DNA of 64,000 nt from an uncultured Clostridia bacterium (GCA_944368775.1 CALVXB010000009.1:1-64000), one strand, 5' to 3'; shown: positions 42,601 through 51,604, counted from the first letter of the stretch. Notes: generated from the letters alone by a model not told the origin. A program made the numbers and translations.

Positions 42601-43673
42601 GGCAGCTTGACGACGACGTAGTCGATCGTCGGCTCGAAGCAGGCGAACGTCTTGCCCGTGACGTCGTTTTTGATCTCGTCCAGCGTGTAACCGAGCGCGA
42701 TCTTGGTCGCGACCTTCGCGATGGGATAGCCGGTCGCCTTGGAAGCGAGCGCGGACGAACGGGATACGCGCGGGTTGACCTCGATGACCGAATACTCGAA
42801 GGAATCGGGGTTGAGCGCGAATTGGCAGTTGCAGCCGCCCTCGATGCCCAGCTCTGTGATGATCTTGAGGGATGCGCTGCGCAGCATCTGGTATTCTTTG
42901 TCGGAGAGGGTCACGGCGGGCGCGATGACGATGGAGTCGCCCGTGTGGATGCCGACGGGGTCGAAGTTTTCCATCGAGCAGACGGTGATTACGTTGCCGT
43001 GGCCGTCGCGCAGCACTTCAAACTCGATCTCCTTCCAGCCGTAGATGTACTTTTCGACCAGCACCTGCGTGATGGGCGAGAGCATCAGGCCGTTGTGCGA
43101 GACGGAGCGCAGCTCCTCCTCGTTGTAGGCGACGCCGCCGCCCGCGCCGCCCAGCGTGAAGGCGGGGCGGATGATGACGGGGTAGCCGATGCGCTCGGCG
43201 ACCGCCACGCACTCGTCCACCGTATAGGCGATGTCGGACGGGACGACGGGCTGGCCGATCTTCTGCATGGTCTCTTTGAACAGCTCGCGGTCCTCCGCGC
43301 GGTCGATGGCGTCCACCTTGGTGCCGATCAGCTTGACCCCCCACTCGTCGAGGAAGCCCTCTTTGGCGAGCTGGCAGCCGATGGTCAGACCGGTCTGGCC
43401 GCCGAGGGAGGCGAGCAGGCTGTCCGGGCGCTCCTTTTTGATGATGCGCTTGATGGACTCGAGGGTGAGCGGCTCGAGATAAATTTCATCGGCGAGCGCC
43501 TTGTCCGTCATGATGGTCGCGGGGTTGGAGTTGCAGAGCACGACGTTGACGCCTGCGTCTTTGAGGACGCGGCAGGCCTGCGCGCCCGCATAGTCGAACT
43601 CCGCCGCCTGGCCGATGACGATCGGGCCGGAGCCGATCACGAGTACTTTTTTGATGTCGCTTCTTTTAGGCAT
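39627..43673 (-). CDS. carB-dapF: fusion: carbamoyl-phosphate synthase large subunit + diaminopimelate epimerase
   Basis: One open frame of 1348 codons. Residues 1-1070 are a complete CarB: two ATP-grasp halves (GSGPIVIGQAAEFDYAG; GSGPIRIGQGIEFDYSS), the oligomerisation region, and a C-terminal MGS-like regulatory domain ending NALADIIASRFTED. DapF starts at about 1071 (LSFVKMQSCGNDYIFFDN) without a linker and is complete to EVSF-type end VYAGSVEF. The second catalytic Cys is present (LACGTGAAA, about 1288) but the first motif reads MAGNSIRC (about 1139), Ala in place of Cys. No ribosome site or start precedes the DapF part. The carA stop overlaps the start by 8 bp. A sequencing error that removed a stop is the alternative to a true fusion. 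Confidence 0.93.
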   Translation of the reverse strand: MPKRSDIKKVLVIGSGPIVIGQAAEFDYAGAQACRVLKDAGVNVVLCNSNPATIMTDKALADEIYLEPLTLESIKRIIKKERPDSLLASLGGQTGLTIGCQLAKEGFLDEWGVKLIGTKVDAIDRAEDRELFKETMQKIGQPVVPSDIAYTVDECVAVAERIGYPVIIRPAFTLGGAGGGVAYNEEELRSVSHNGLMLSPITQVLVEKYIYGWKEIEFEVLRDGHGNVITVCSMENFDPVGIHTGDSIVIAPAVTLSDKEYQMLRSASLKIITELGIEGGCNCQFALNPDSFEYSVIEVNPRVSRSSALASKATGYPIAKVATKIALGYTLDEIKNDVTGKTFACFEPTIDYVVVKLPKWPFDKFLYAKRELGTRMKATGEVMSIGTSFEMAIMKAVRGAEISLSSLNLDKYEGKDLREELKKLSDERLFTVYAALKADISVDEIFEITKIDRWFLNKLKNLVVYERRLRSEKLTRALYDEGKRLGYPDRELEALSGQKIPYHRKAVYKMVDTCAAEFAAETPYFYSTYDEYAHDEATPFIKESTKKRIIVIGSGPIRIGQGIEFDYSSVHCVWTLKELGYEVIIINNNPETVSTDFDTADRLYFEPLTPEDVQNVIDKEKPYGVVITFGGQTAIKLCNYLDKKGVRILGTSADSVDMAEDRERFDELLERFGISRPKGLTVMTKEEALAAADKLGYPVLLRPSYVIGGQNMTIAFTESDISRYMDVILAQHIENPVLCDKYLMGQELEVDVISDGTDVLIPGIMQHIERAGVHSGDSIAVYPPYNLSDIMLDKIIECSTQLALSLKTKGLINIQFLVFHNELYVIEVNPRASRTIPYISKVTGVPMVELATKIMVGARLKKLGYGTGLYKTSPYVAVKVPVFSFEKLNDVNSQLGPEMKSTGEVLGMGKTIEEALFKGLVSAGFKLCHPSMQREVGVYFTVNDQDKFEILGLAKKFSDLGLRLYATAGTAETIRTLDIDVTTVDRLSQSDEIMRLMDDGKIDYIVYTGKTDMASIDDYIRMHHHAILLGITTLTSLDTANALADIIASRFTEDNTELVDINALRPTRTQLSFVKMQSCGNDYIFFDNMDGKITCPESLAINFVDRHYGIGGDGIVLIEKSDVADAKMRIFNQDGSEGAMAGNSIRCVAKYLFDNGFVKDKKITIETLSGVRELTLYTFSGKVGSVSVDMGKAILNGAAIPSTLEGDTVVGRDINVGGEDYKVTLVNVGNPHCVVFCDKVDAVDVPNVGPLFEHAEYFPQRMNAEFVRVVNDKTLKMRVWERGNGETLACGTGAAASVVAAVLNGYCKHDEDITVKLRGGDLIVRYASDGRVTLTGSVRQVYAGSVEF

Positions 43674-44745
43674 TAGCTTTCCCTCCGTCCATCATGTGGA
43701 TAAAGCGGTCGAACAGGTCGCGCGCGTCCAGCGGGCCGGCGCACGCCTCCGGATGGAACTGCACCGTGAAGGCGTTCAAATTGGGATACTCGACGCCCTC
43801 GCAGGTGTTGTCGTTCGCGTTGATGAAGCTGAGCGTGCCGACGCCCTTGATGGAATCGGCGAGCACCTCGTAGCCGTGGTTCTGGCTGGAGATGTACACG
43901 GTGCCCGTGCTCAACTCCTTGACGGGCTGGTTGGCGCCGCGGTGGCCGTACTTCATTTTTTTGGTCTTGCCTCCCATCGCGAGCGCGAACAGCTGGTGGC
44001 CGAGGCAGATGCCGAAGACGGGCAGCTTGCCCGCGAGCTTGCGGATGTTCGCGATGATGTCGGTATTCTCCGCCGGGTCGCCCGGACCGTTGGTCAGCAT
44101 GACCCCGCTCGGGTGCAGCTCGAGGATCTGTTCCGCCGTGTACCACGCGGGGACGCGGATGACGTTGCACCCCCGCCTGACCAGCTCGCGCACGATATTC
44201 TCCTTCGCGCCGAAGTCCCAGAGCACGACGGTGCGCTTCGCGTCCTCCGCCGCGTAGTCGATGCGGTCGCGGCAGGTGCAGTGCATGACGGCGCCGCGGA
44301 TGGCGTATTCGTTGACGGCCGTAAAGTCGGTCAGCGGTTTAGAAGAGATGACCGCGTTCATGACGCCCGCCTCGCGCACCGTCTTGGTCAGTTCGCGCGT
44401 GTCGACGCCATAGATGCCGGGGATGCCGCTCCTTTTGAGGAAATCGTCGAGCGTGCCCTCGCAGCGGAAATTGGAGGGCTGCTCGCAGTATTCGCGCACG
44501 ATATAGGCGGAAAGATACGGCTTTTTGCTCTCTCTGTCCGAAAGGATCATGCCGTAGTTTCCGATCAGCGGGAAGGTCTGGATGACGATCTGCCCGTAGT
44601 AACTCGGATCGGTGAGCGTCTCGATGTAGCCCGTCATGCCCGTCGTAAAGACGAGCTCGCCGACCACATCCCCTTTCGCACCGAACCTCTTGCCTTCAAA
44701 GACCCGCCCGTTCTGCAAGGTCAGATAAACTTTTTCTTCCTTCAT
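43666..44745 (-). CDS. carA: carbamoyl-phosphate synthase small subunit
   Basis: Glutamine amidotransferase subunit that feeds ammonia to CarB (359 residues). N-terminal CPSase domain with VFTTGMTGYIETLTDPSY; class I amidotransferase domain with LTNGPGDP, the nucleophile in FGICLGHQLFALA, GHRGANQPVKE and the His/Glu pair FTVQFHPEA. Start at 44745 has AAAGGA; the ATG at 44769 would overlap argF and lacks a ribosome site. Coupled to the carB-dapF gene by an 8-bp overlap. Location with argF points to arginine supply. Confidence 0.95.
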   Translation of the reverse strand: MKEEKVYLTLQNGRVFEGKRFGAKGDVVGELVFTTGMTGYIETLTDPSYYGQIVIQTFPLIGNYGMILSDRESKKPYLSAYIVREYCEQPSNFRCEGTLDDFLKRSGIPGIYGVDTRELTKTVREAGVMNAVISSKPLTDFTAVNEYAIRGAVMHCTCRDRIDYAAEDAKRTVVLWDFGAKENIVRELVRRGCNVIRVPAWYTAEQILELHPSGVMLTNGPGDPAENTDIIANIRKLAGKLPVFGICLGHQLFALAMGGKTKKMKYGHRGANQPVKELSTGTVYISSQNHGYEVLADSIKGVGTLSFINANDNTCEGVEYPNLNAFTVQFHPEACAGPLDARDLFDRFIHMMDGGKANA

Positions 44746-44765
44746 AGCGATCCTTTCCGTGTTTT

Positions 44766-45668
44766 TCATTTGAGGAGTTTGACCAACACCGCTTTTTGTG
44801 CGTGCAGGCGGTTTTCCGCCTCGTCGAAGATGTCATTTGCGTGCGCCTCGAACACCTCGTCGGTGATCTCCTCACCGCGGTGGGCGGGCAGGCAGTGCAG
44901 TACCATCGCGTCCGGCTTGGCGACGGAGAGCAGATCCCCGTCGATGCAGTAGCTGCGGAACACCTTTTCGCGCTCCGCCTTTTCTCCCTCCTGCCCCATC
45001 GACGCCCACACGTCCGTGTACAGCACGTCGGCGTCTTTGGCCGCCGCCTTCAGGTCGCTCGTCACGGTCAGGCGGCCGGTCGCGAAGCCGCGCGCGAGGA
45101 TGTCGGGGTCGGGGCGGTAGTCGTCGGGGCAGGCGACGGAGACTTCCATCCCCGTCTTGAGGCCGCCGACGATGAGCGAGTTCGCCATGTTGTTGCCGTC
45201 TCCGACGAAGCACAGCTTGAGCCCCTTGAGGCTGCCCTTGTATTCGCGGATGGTCATCAGGTCGGCGAGCACCTGGCAGGGGTGACAGTAATCCGTCAGC
45301 CCGTTGATGATCGGAATGGAGCCGTAAGCCGCGAGGTCCTCGACGTCCTGCTGGGCGAACGTGCGGATCATGATGCCGTCGAGGTAGCGCGAGAGGACGC
45401 GCACCGTGTCCTTGATCGGCTCGCCGCGGCCGATCTGCAGGTCGCGCCCGGAGAGGAACAGCGCGTGGCCGCCCAGCTCGTACATGCCCACCTCAAAGCT
45501 GACGCGGGTGCGCGTGGACGACTTTTGGAAGATCATGCCCAGCTTCTTCCCCTCCAGCAAGTGGTGGCGGATGTTGTTTTTGCGCTCGTACTTGAGTTGG
45601 TCGGCAAGGTTCAGGATGCCGAAGATCTCCTCCGTGCTCAGATCCGACAGTTTCAGCAGATGTTTCAT
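44766..45668 (-). CDS. argF: ornithine carbamoyltransferase
   Basis: Forms citrulline from ornithine and carbamoyl phosphate. 300 residues with the carbamoyl-phosphate loop SSTRTRVSFE (about 49-58), HALFLSGRDLQIGRGE, FAQQDVEDLA, the ornithine region TDVWASMGQE and HCLPAHRGEE (about 262-271). The start overlaps argD by 4 bp; carA starts 20 bp past its stop, so argD-argF-carA-carB/dapF is one unit in which argF lies next to the enzyme making its substrate. Confidence 0.96.
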   Translation of the reverse strand: MKHLLKLSDLSTEEIFGILNLADQLKYERKNNIRHHLLEGKKLGMIFQKSSTRTRVSFEVGMYELGGHALFLSGRDLQIGRGEPIKDTVRVLSRYLDGIMIRTFAQQDVEDLAAYGSIPIINGLTDYCHPCQVLADLMTIREYKGSLKGLKLCFVGDGNNMANSLIVGGLKTGMEVSVACPDDYRPDPDILARGFATGRLTVTSDLKAAAKDADVLYTDVWASMGQEGEKAEREKVFRSYCIDGDLLSVAKPDAMVLHCLPAHRGEEITDEVFEAHANDIFDEAENRLHAQKAVLVKLLK

Positions 45669-46831
45669 TCCGATATCACCTCATTCAAAATTTGCAGTCC
45701 GAAATCAAGTTCGTCCTTGCGGACGGTCAGCGGCGGAAGCAGGCGCACCCTGTCTTTCGCCGTCAACACGATCAACCCGCGCTCGAGGCACTTTTCCGCC
45801 ACCTCGCGCGAGCTCTTGGTCGTCAGCAGCCCGATCATCAGGCCGAGGCCGGCCACTTCCTTTACGTTTTTGATGCGGCCGAGGTGTGTGAAGAGGTAGG
45901 CGCTCTTGCCCTGCACCTCGAGCAGCAGGTCGCGGTCGATGCGGCGCAAAATGCTGCACGCGCCCGCGCACGCGATCGGGTTGCCGCCGAACGTCGAGCC
46001 GTGGTCGCCCGCGCCCAGCGTGTGTTCGCACTTGTCAAAGAACATGGTCGCGCCGAGGGGCAGGCCGCCAGCGAGGCCCTTCGCCGTCGAAACGACGTCC
46101 GGATGGATGCCGTACTGCTCGTAGGCGTACAGCGTGCCCGTGCGGCCGTTGCCCGTCTGCACCTCGTCGATCATCAGCAGGATGTCGTTCTTTTTGCAGA
46201 AGCGCTCGACGGCGAGCACCTCTTCCTTATCCAGCGGGCGCACGCCGCCCTCCCCCTGCACGAGCTCTAAAAGAACGGCGCACGTCTGCTTCGAGCAATG
46301 CGCGCGCACGCTCGCTGCGGTCGGCTCGGCGTACGAAAACCCTTCCAAAAAGGGCATAAAATAGCGGTGCATGGCATCCTGCCCGGTCGCGGACAGCGTC
46401 GCCATCGTGCGGCCGTGGAAGGAATTTTTCAGCGTGACGATGTGGTAGCGCCCCTCGCCGTACTTGTCGTAGGAGTACTTGCGCGCCGCTTTGATGGCGC
46501 ACTCGTTCGCCTCCGCACCCGAATTGGAAAAGAACACCTTTTTTGCGCCCGTGCGCTCGCACAGCATGGCGGCGAGCTCTGCCTGCGGGCGGGTATAGTA
46601 CAGGTTGCTCGCGTGCTGCACCTTGTCGAGCTGGTCGATGACCGCCTCCTTCCATTCCTCGTCGTTGACGCCGAAGGAATTGACGGCGATGCCGCTGCCG
46701 AAGTCGACGTATTTTTTGCCGCTCTCCGAATACAGCGACGCGCCTTCGCCGCGCACGATGTCCGCGGGAAAGCGATTATATGTGTTGGCGATGTATTTTT
46801 GGTCTTTTTCGCGAAGTTCTTCAAAGCTCAT
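45665..46831 (-). CDS. argD: acetylornithine aminotransferase
   Basis: Class III PLP aminotransferase, 388 residues, converting N-acetylglutamate semialdehyde to N-acetylornithine; family members may also serve lysine synthesis as succinyl-diaminopimelate aminotransferases. Motifs: GSGIAVNSFG, FFSNSGAEANECAIKAAR, FHGRTMATLSATG, IDEVQTGNGRTG and the lysine in STAKGLAGGLPLGA. AGGTG stands 6 nt before the ATG. First gene of the argD-argF-carA-carB unit, with its own promoter after the argB terminator. Confidence 0.95.
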   Translation of the reverse strand: MSFEELREKDQKYIANTYNRFPADIVRGEGASLYSESGKKYVDFGSGIAVNSFGVNDEEWKEAVIDQLDKVQHASNLYYTRPQAELAAMLCERTGAKKVFFSNSGAEANECAIKAARKYSYDKYGEGRYHIVTLKNSFHGRTMATLSATGQDAMHRYFMPFLEGFSYAEPTAASVRAHCSKQTCAVLLELVQGEGGVRPLDKEEVLAVERFCKKNDILLMIDEVQTGNGRTGTLYAYEQYGIHPDVVSTAKGLAGGLPLGATMFFDKCEHTLGAGDHGSTFGGNPIACAGACSILRRIDRDLLLEVQGKSAYLFTHLGRIKNVKEVAGLGLMIGLLTTKSSREVAEKCLERGLIVLTAKDRVRLLPPLTVRKDELDFGLQILNEVISE

Positions 46832-46849
46832 AGTTCACCTATTTTATCT

Positions 46850-46878
46850 ATTTTATCATAAATCGGCGGCAAAGGCAA
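46850..46878 (-). promoter_or_regulatory. argD promoter
   Basis: Minus strand: -35 TTGCCT (46878-46873), 17-bp spacer, -10 TAAAAT (46855-46850); leader of about 15 nt. Confidence 0.65.
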
Positions 46879-46932
46879 TTGTTTGGCCGACTTTTTCCTC
46901 CTCGGCCGCCCTTTTCTCATGAAGCGCGCCGT

Positions 46933-46959
46933 AAAAAAAGACCGATGAGGCCATCAGTC
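46933..46959 (-). terminator. intrinsic terminator overlapping the argB stop
   Basis: Minus strand: stem GACTGATG / CATCGGTC (one G-U pair), loop GCCT, then seven T residues. The argB TGA lies inside the 5' arm. Confidence 0.85.
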
Positions 46960-47820
46960 TTCGTTTACAAACATGGTGCCGACGCCGCGGTCGGACAATG
47001 TTTCGACGAGGATAGAGTGCTCTACCCTTCCGTCGATGATAAATACCTTTTTGACGCCGCGGCGGATCGCGTCACGGCAGCACTCGATCTTGGGGATCAT
47101 GCCGCCCGAAATGATGCCCTGCTTGATGAGGGAGGGAATGTCGCTCACCCAGATCTTTTCGATGAGGCTGCTCTCGTCATCCTTGTCGCGCAGCACGCCC
47201 TTGGTGTCCGTCATGAGGATGAGGCTGGTCGCCCCCAGCGCGCCCGCAATGACGGCGGAAGCGGTGTCTGCGTTGACGTTGTAGATGTGCCCCTCATCGT
47301 CGTAGCCGACGGTGGATACGACGGGGATATACCCCTTGTCGAGCGCGTCGGTGATGACTTTTGTGTCCATCTCGGTGATGCGGCCGACGTAGCCGAGACG
47401 CTCGTCCGCCTTGCAGCACTTCATCATATGCCCGTCGATGCCGCACAGGCCGAGCGCCTTGCCGCCGATGCTCTCGAGGATGTTGACGAGCGACTTGTTG
47501 ATCTTGCCCGCGAGCACCATGCGCACGATCTCTGCCGTCTCCTCGTCGGTATAGCGCAGACCGTCGACAAAGACGGACTCCTTGCCGATCTTTTTGAGCA
47601 TCTCCGAGATCTCCGGCCCGCCGCCGTGCACCAGCACGACGCGCACGCCGATGAGGTTGAGGAGGACGATGTCGCGCATGACGGACATCTTCAAACGGTC
47701 GTTGATCATCGCGTTGCCGCCGTACTTGACGACGACGATCTTGCCGTTATAGCTCTGGATATACGGCAGCGCCTCGATGAGGACTTGGGCGCGGTACTGC
47801 TTTTCGTTGATGTTTTCCAT
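46954..47820 (-). CDS. argB: acetylglutamate kinase
   Basis: Phosphorylates N-acetylglutamate, 288 residues. Amino-acid-kinase fold: VVVKYGGNAM (lysine and glycine-rich loop, about 25-34), LVHGGGPEIS, GLRYTDEETAEIV and the C-terminal GGMIPKIECC. The N-terminal helix (residues 1-20, RAQVLIEALPYIQSYNGK) is of the type that makes hexameric, arginine-inhibited kinases, so feedback control by arginine is plausible. 15 bp downstream of argJ; transcript ends at its stop codon. Confidence 0.95.
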   Translation of the reverse strand: MENINEKQYRAQVLIEALPYIQSYNGKIVVVKYGGNAMINDRLKMSVMRDIVLLNLIGVRVVLVHGGGPEISEMLKKIGKESVFVDGLRYTDEETAEIVRMVLAGKINKSLVNILESIGGKALGLCGIDGHMMKCCKADERLGYVGRITEMDTKVITDALDKGYIPVVSTVGYDDEGHIYNVNADTASAVIAGALGATSLILMTDTKGVLRDKDDESSLIEKIWVSDIPSLIKQGIISGGMIPKIECCRDAIRRGVKKVFIIDGRVEHSILVETLSDRGVGTMFVNED

Positions 47821-47835
47821 TGCCTGTTCCTCCTC

Positions 47836-49056
47836 TCAAGTGCGGTAATCGCCGTTGATCTTGACGTAGTCGTAGGTGAGATCGCAGCCCCATGCCGTCG
47901 CACGGCCGCTCCCGTCGCCCAGACGGATGAGCACTTCGATCTCGTCCTCGGAGAGCACCTTCTTCGCCTCCTCTTCCGAGAAGGGGATGCCGCTCCCGTC
48001 GCGGCAGACGGCGACTTCGCCCGCGCGGCTGCGGAAATCGACGCTCACTTTGGTGATGTCGACGGGTGCGCCCGCATAGCCGACCGCGCACAGGACGCGC
48101 CCCCAATTTGCGTCCGAACCGAACATGGCCGCCTTGAACAGCGACGACTTGATGACAGACTTTGCGACGGTGCGCGCAGCCGCCTTGCTCTTGGCGCCCG
48201 TCACGCGGCACTCGAGCAGCTTGGTCGCCCCCTCGCCGTCGCGCGCGATCCTGCGGCAGAGCGCAGTCGTCACCTTGTGCAGCGCCTTGCGGAAATCGTT
48301 GTAATCTTTGCCCGGGCCGTCGACGGGCTCGTTGCCCGCGAGGCCGTTCGCCAGCACGCAGACCATGTCGTTGGTCGAGGTATCCCCGTCCACGCTGACC
48401 ATGTTGAAGGAATCTTTCACGTCGGCGGAGAGCGCTTTCTGCAGCATGGCGGGCGAAATGGCGGCGTCCGTCGTCACGAAGATGAGCATGGTCGCCATGT
48501 TCGGATTGATCATGCCGACCCCCTTGCCGATGGCGCCGATATGGCACTCCTTGCCGCCCAGCGTGAAGGAATAGGCGATCTGCTTGTCGACGGTGTCCGT
48601 GGTCATGATCCCCTGCGCCGCGTACAGGCTGCCGTCTGCGTCCGCGAGCAGGCCGCCGACGAGCGCGGGCATGCCCGCCTCGATGGGCTCGATGGGCAGC
48701 GGCTGGCCGATGACGCCCGTCGACGCGACGACGACGTCGCCCGCGGGGACGCCCGCATACCGTTCCACCAGCGCGCACATCTTTTCGGCGATCTCGATGC
48801 CGTCCGCGTTGCAGGTGTTCGCGTTGCCGCTGTTGCACACGACCGCGCGCGCAATGCCGTTCGCCACATTCTGCTTGGTGACGAGGATGGGTGCGCCCTT
48901 GACGAGGTTCTGCGTGTACACGCACGCCGCCGCGCAGGGCACGTCGCTGACGATGAGCGACAGGTCGCGCTTGGTCTTATTTTTTCGGATCCCGCAATGC
49001 ACGCTGTTCGCGCGGAATCCCGCCGGGGCGCACACGCCGCCTTCCATCTTTTTCAT
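47836..49056 (-). CDS. argJ: bifunctional ornithine acetyltransferase / N-acetylglutamate synthase
   Basis: Recycles the acetyl group between acetylornithine and glutamate (406 residues). Ntn-type protein that self-cleaves before a Thr; here the motif is AQGIMTTDTVDK (about 177-188). Other signatures: CNSGNANTCNADG, VASTGVIGQPLPI, KGVGMINPNMATML and GSDANWGRVL. No separate argA is present, so the cyclic pathway is implied. Start at 49056 follows GGGAGG; the open frame upstream to 49170 is not used. Confidence 0.96.
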   Translation of the reverse strand: MKKMEGGVCAPAGFRANSVHCGIRKNKTKRDLSLIVSDVPCAAACVYTQNLVKGAPILVTKQNVANGIARAVVCNSGNANTCNADGIEIAEKMCALVERYAGVPAGDVVVASTGVIGQPLPIEPIEAGMPALVGGLLADADGSLYAAQGIMTTDTVDKQIAYSFTLGGKECHIGAIGKGVGMINPNMATMLIFVTTDAAISPAMLQKALSADVKDSFNMVSVDGDTSTNDMVCVLANGLAGNEPVDGPGKDYNDFRKALHKVTTALCRRIARDGEGATKLLECRVTGAKSKAAARTVAKSVIKSSLFKAAMFGSDANWGRVLCAVGYAGAPVDITKVSVDFRSRAGEVAVCRDGSGIPFSEEEAKKVLSEDEIEVLIRLGDGSGRATAWGCDLTYDYVKINGDYRT

Positions 49057-49179
49057 ATCCGTTCCTCCCGGCTCCGCCGCGGGAGCCGCCTGTCTTTGCG
49101 CGGCAGCCGCAAGCGCCTCCGCCGTTATTATTATTTTGAAGCGCAGGCAGCGGCCCGCGCCGCCCGCCATCGCCGCCCG

Positions 49180-50103
49180 TCAGATGAGCGACGTGCGCTC
49201 GTCAAGCCCGAGCGCGATATTCATGCACTGCACCGCCGCGCCGGAAGCACCCTTGCCGAGGTTGTCGAACAGGGCGAGCAGCAGCGGCCGCTCGTCGTTG
49301 CCGGCAACGGAGATGTGCATCTCGTTGGAACCGGCCAAGGCGTTTGCCGCCATGTACGCGTCCGCATCCGTCACTTTCACGAAATTATGTGACGCATAGT
49401 ACTCTGCAAAATACGATTTTAGCGCATTTACGGTCATTTTTTTTCGCAAAAGGCGCGAAAACAGCGGAACCGTCACGCACATACCGCAATAGTAATCGGA
49501 GACGATCGGGCTGAACGCGGGGGCATAGTCGAGCCCGCAGACCGCCTGCATCTCGGGCAGATGCTTGTGCATCTGCGCCAAAGCGTACTGCCGGGGGCTG
49601 TCGAGCAGCGGGCTGCGCCCCTCCGCCTCGTATTCGGCGATCATCTTTTTGCCTCCCCCGCTGTACCCCGTGACCGAGTGGCAAACAAAGGGGTAGTCGG
49701 GCGCGGCGATGCCTCCCGCGATGAGCGGATAGACGAGGGCGATGAAGCCGCTCGCGTGGCAGCCGGGCACGGCGATGCGGTTGGAATGTGCGATCTTTTC
49801 GCGATGCGCCGCCGAAAGCTCGGGGAAGCCGTACGCCCAGGCGGGGTCGGTGCGGTGCGCCGTGGAGGCGTCGATGATCTTGACCTTTTCATTTTCGCAG
49901 AGGGAAACGGACTCTCTCGCCGCCGCGTCGGGCAGACAGAGAAACACGACGTCCGCCGCGTTGATCTTTTCGCGCCGCGCCGCCGCGTCCTTCCTCTGCT
50001 CCTCGGGGAGCGTAATGATGCGGATATCCTGCCGCTTGGCGAGGCGATCAAAGATCTGCAACCCCGTCGTCCCCTCTTTTCCGTCAATAAATACGTCTGT
50101 CAT
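49180..50103 (-). CDS. argC: N-acetyl-gamma-glutamyl-phosphate reductase (short form)
   Basis: Reduces N-acetylglutamyl phosphate to the semialdehyde. At 307 residues and starting VFIDGKEGTTGLQI, it is the less common ArgC type. The catalytic cysteine is in VPGCHASGF (about 113-121); SVTGYSGGGKKM follows. Dispersed repeat 7 lies in frame and gives AEYYASHN just before the conserved FVKV. The ATG at 50103 has no recognisable Shine-Dalgarno; a 15-bp hairpin stands 24 nt upstream and the bases around the ATG resemble a degenerate repeat. Starts 82 bp after argG. Confidence 0.93.
   Translation of the reverse strand: MTDVFIDGKEGTTGLQIFDRLAKRQDIRIITLPEEQRKDAAARREKINAADVVFLCLPDAAARESVSLCENEKVKIIDASTAHRTDPAWAYGFPELSAAHREKIAHSNRIAVPGCHASGFIALVYPLIAGGIAAPDYPFVCHSVTGYSGGGKKMIAEYEAEGRSPLLDSPRQYALAQMHKHLPEMQAVCGLDYAPAFSPIVSDYYCGMCVTVPLFSRLLRKKMTVNALKSYFAEYYASHNFVKVTDADAYMAANALAGSNEMHISVAGNDERPLLLALFDNLGKGASGAAVQCMNIALGLDERTSLI
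49386..49410 (+). repeat. dispersed palindromic repeat, copy 7 (inside argC)
   Basis: TATGTGACG, CATAGTACTCTG, CAAA: one base differs from the core palindrome. On the coding strand that change makes GAG where the consensus would read TAG in frame. Encodes AEYYASHN. Confidence 0.85.
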
Positions 50104-50126
50104 AATACTGTGTATTTTTCAGAAAT

Positions 50127-50161
50127 GCGCGATTTGCGGCGTATCACGCCGCAAATCGCGC
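50127..50161. other. 15-bp perfect hairpin between argG and argC
   Basis: GCGCGATTTGCGGCG and CGCCGCAAATCGCGC are exact inverted repeats around TATCA. On the minus strand the hairpin is followed by ATTTCTG rather than a T-run, so it is not a standard terminator. It may be a processing or mRNA-stabilising element, or an attenuator in front of argC. Confidence 0.75.
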
Positions 50162-50185
50162 CCCCTTTCCTTCATTTTATGAATT

Positions 50186-51409
<1,224 letters not shown>

Positions 51410-51440
51410 CGGTTGTATCCTCGTTGATTTACTGTACACG

Positions 51441-51469
51441 ATTATACCCTTTCCGCCCGTACAAGTCAA
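51441..51469 (-). promoter_or_regulatory. argG promoter
   Basis: Minus strand: -35 TTGACT (51469-51464), 17-bp spacer, -10 TATAAT (51446-51441). Leader of about 25-30 nt. Confidence 0.85.
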
Positions 51470-51490
51470 GCATTTTTGCGGCATAATTTC

Positions 51491-51568
51491 GAGTTATTCA
51501 AAATATATTCGCTTATTTTTGAATAAAATTTATAATTATGCAATATTTTTCGATTATTCATGAATAAT
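51491..51568. promoter_or_regulatory. AT-rich region with ARG-box-like half sites
   Basis: Between argG's -35 box and the upstream gene lie repeated TTATTC and GAATAA half sites, including TTATTC at 51494, TGAATAA at 51520 and the perfect 16-bp palindrome ATTATTCATGAATAAT (51553-51568). ArgR/AhrC operators in Bacillus contain CATGAATAAAAAT-type sequences, so arginine-responsive control of argG is likely. The argR gene is not in the window. Confidence 0.6.
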
Positions 51569-51570
51569 TT

Positions 51571-51599
51571 ATAAAAGGCGCGCCATCTGCGGGCGCGCG
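51571..51599 (-). terminator. intrinsic terminator after the metallopeptidase gene
   Basis: Minus strand: stem GCGCGCC / GGCGCGC with a 7-nt loop, then CTTTTATAAATT, just past the stop at 51605. Confidence 0.7.
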
Positions 51600-51604
51600 G
51601 CGGG

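Noticed and set aside
40353..43676. 1107-residue open frame on the plus strand opposite carB
   Set aside because: It is a mirror of carB codon usage in GC-rich DNA, with no recognisable domain or ribosome site. The same applies to long antisense frames at 10395-12470, 5213-6613, 28916-30826 and 31223-33265.
50085..50110. Degenerate repeat copy at the argC start codon
   Set aside because: It resembles the motif (GTCTGTCATAATACTGTG) but has at least five mismatches and encodes the conserved start of ArgC, so it is not counted.
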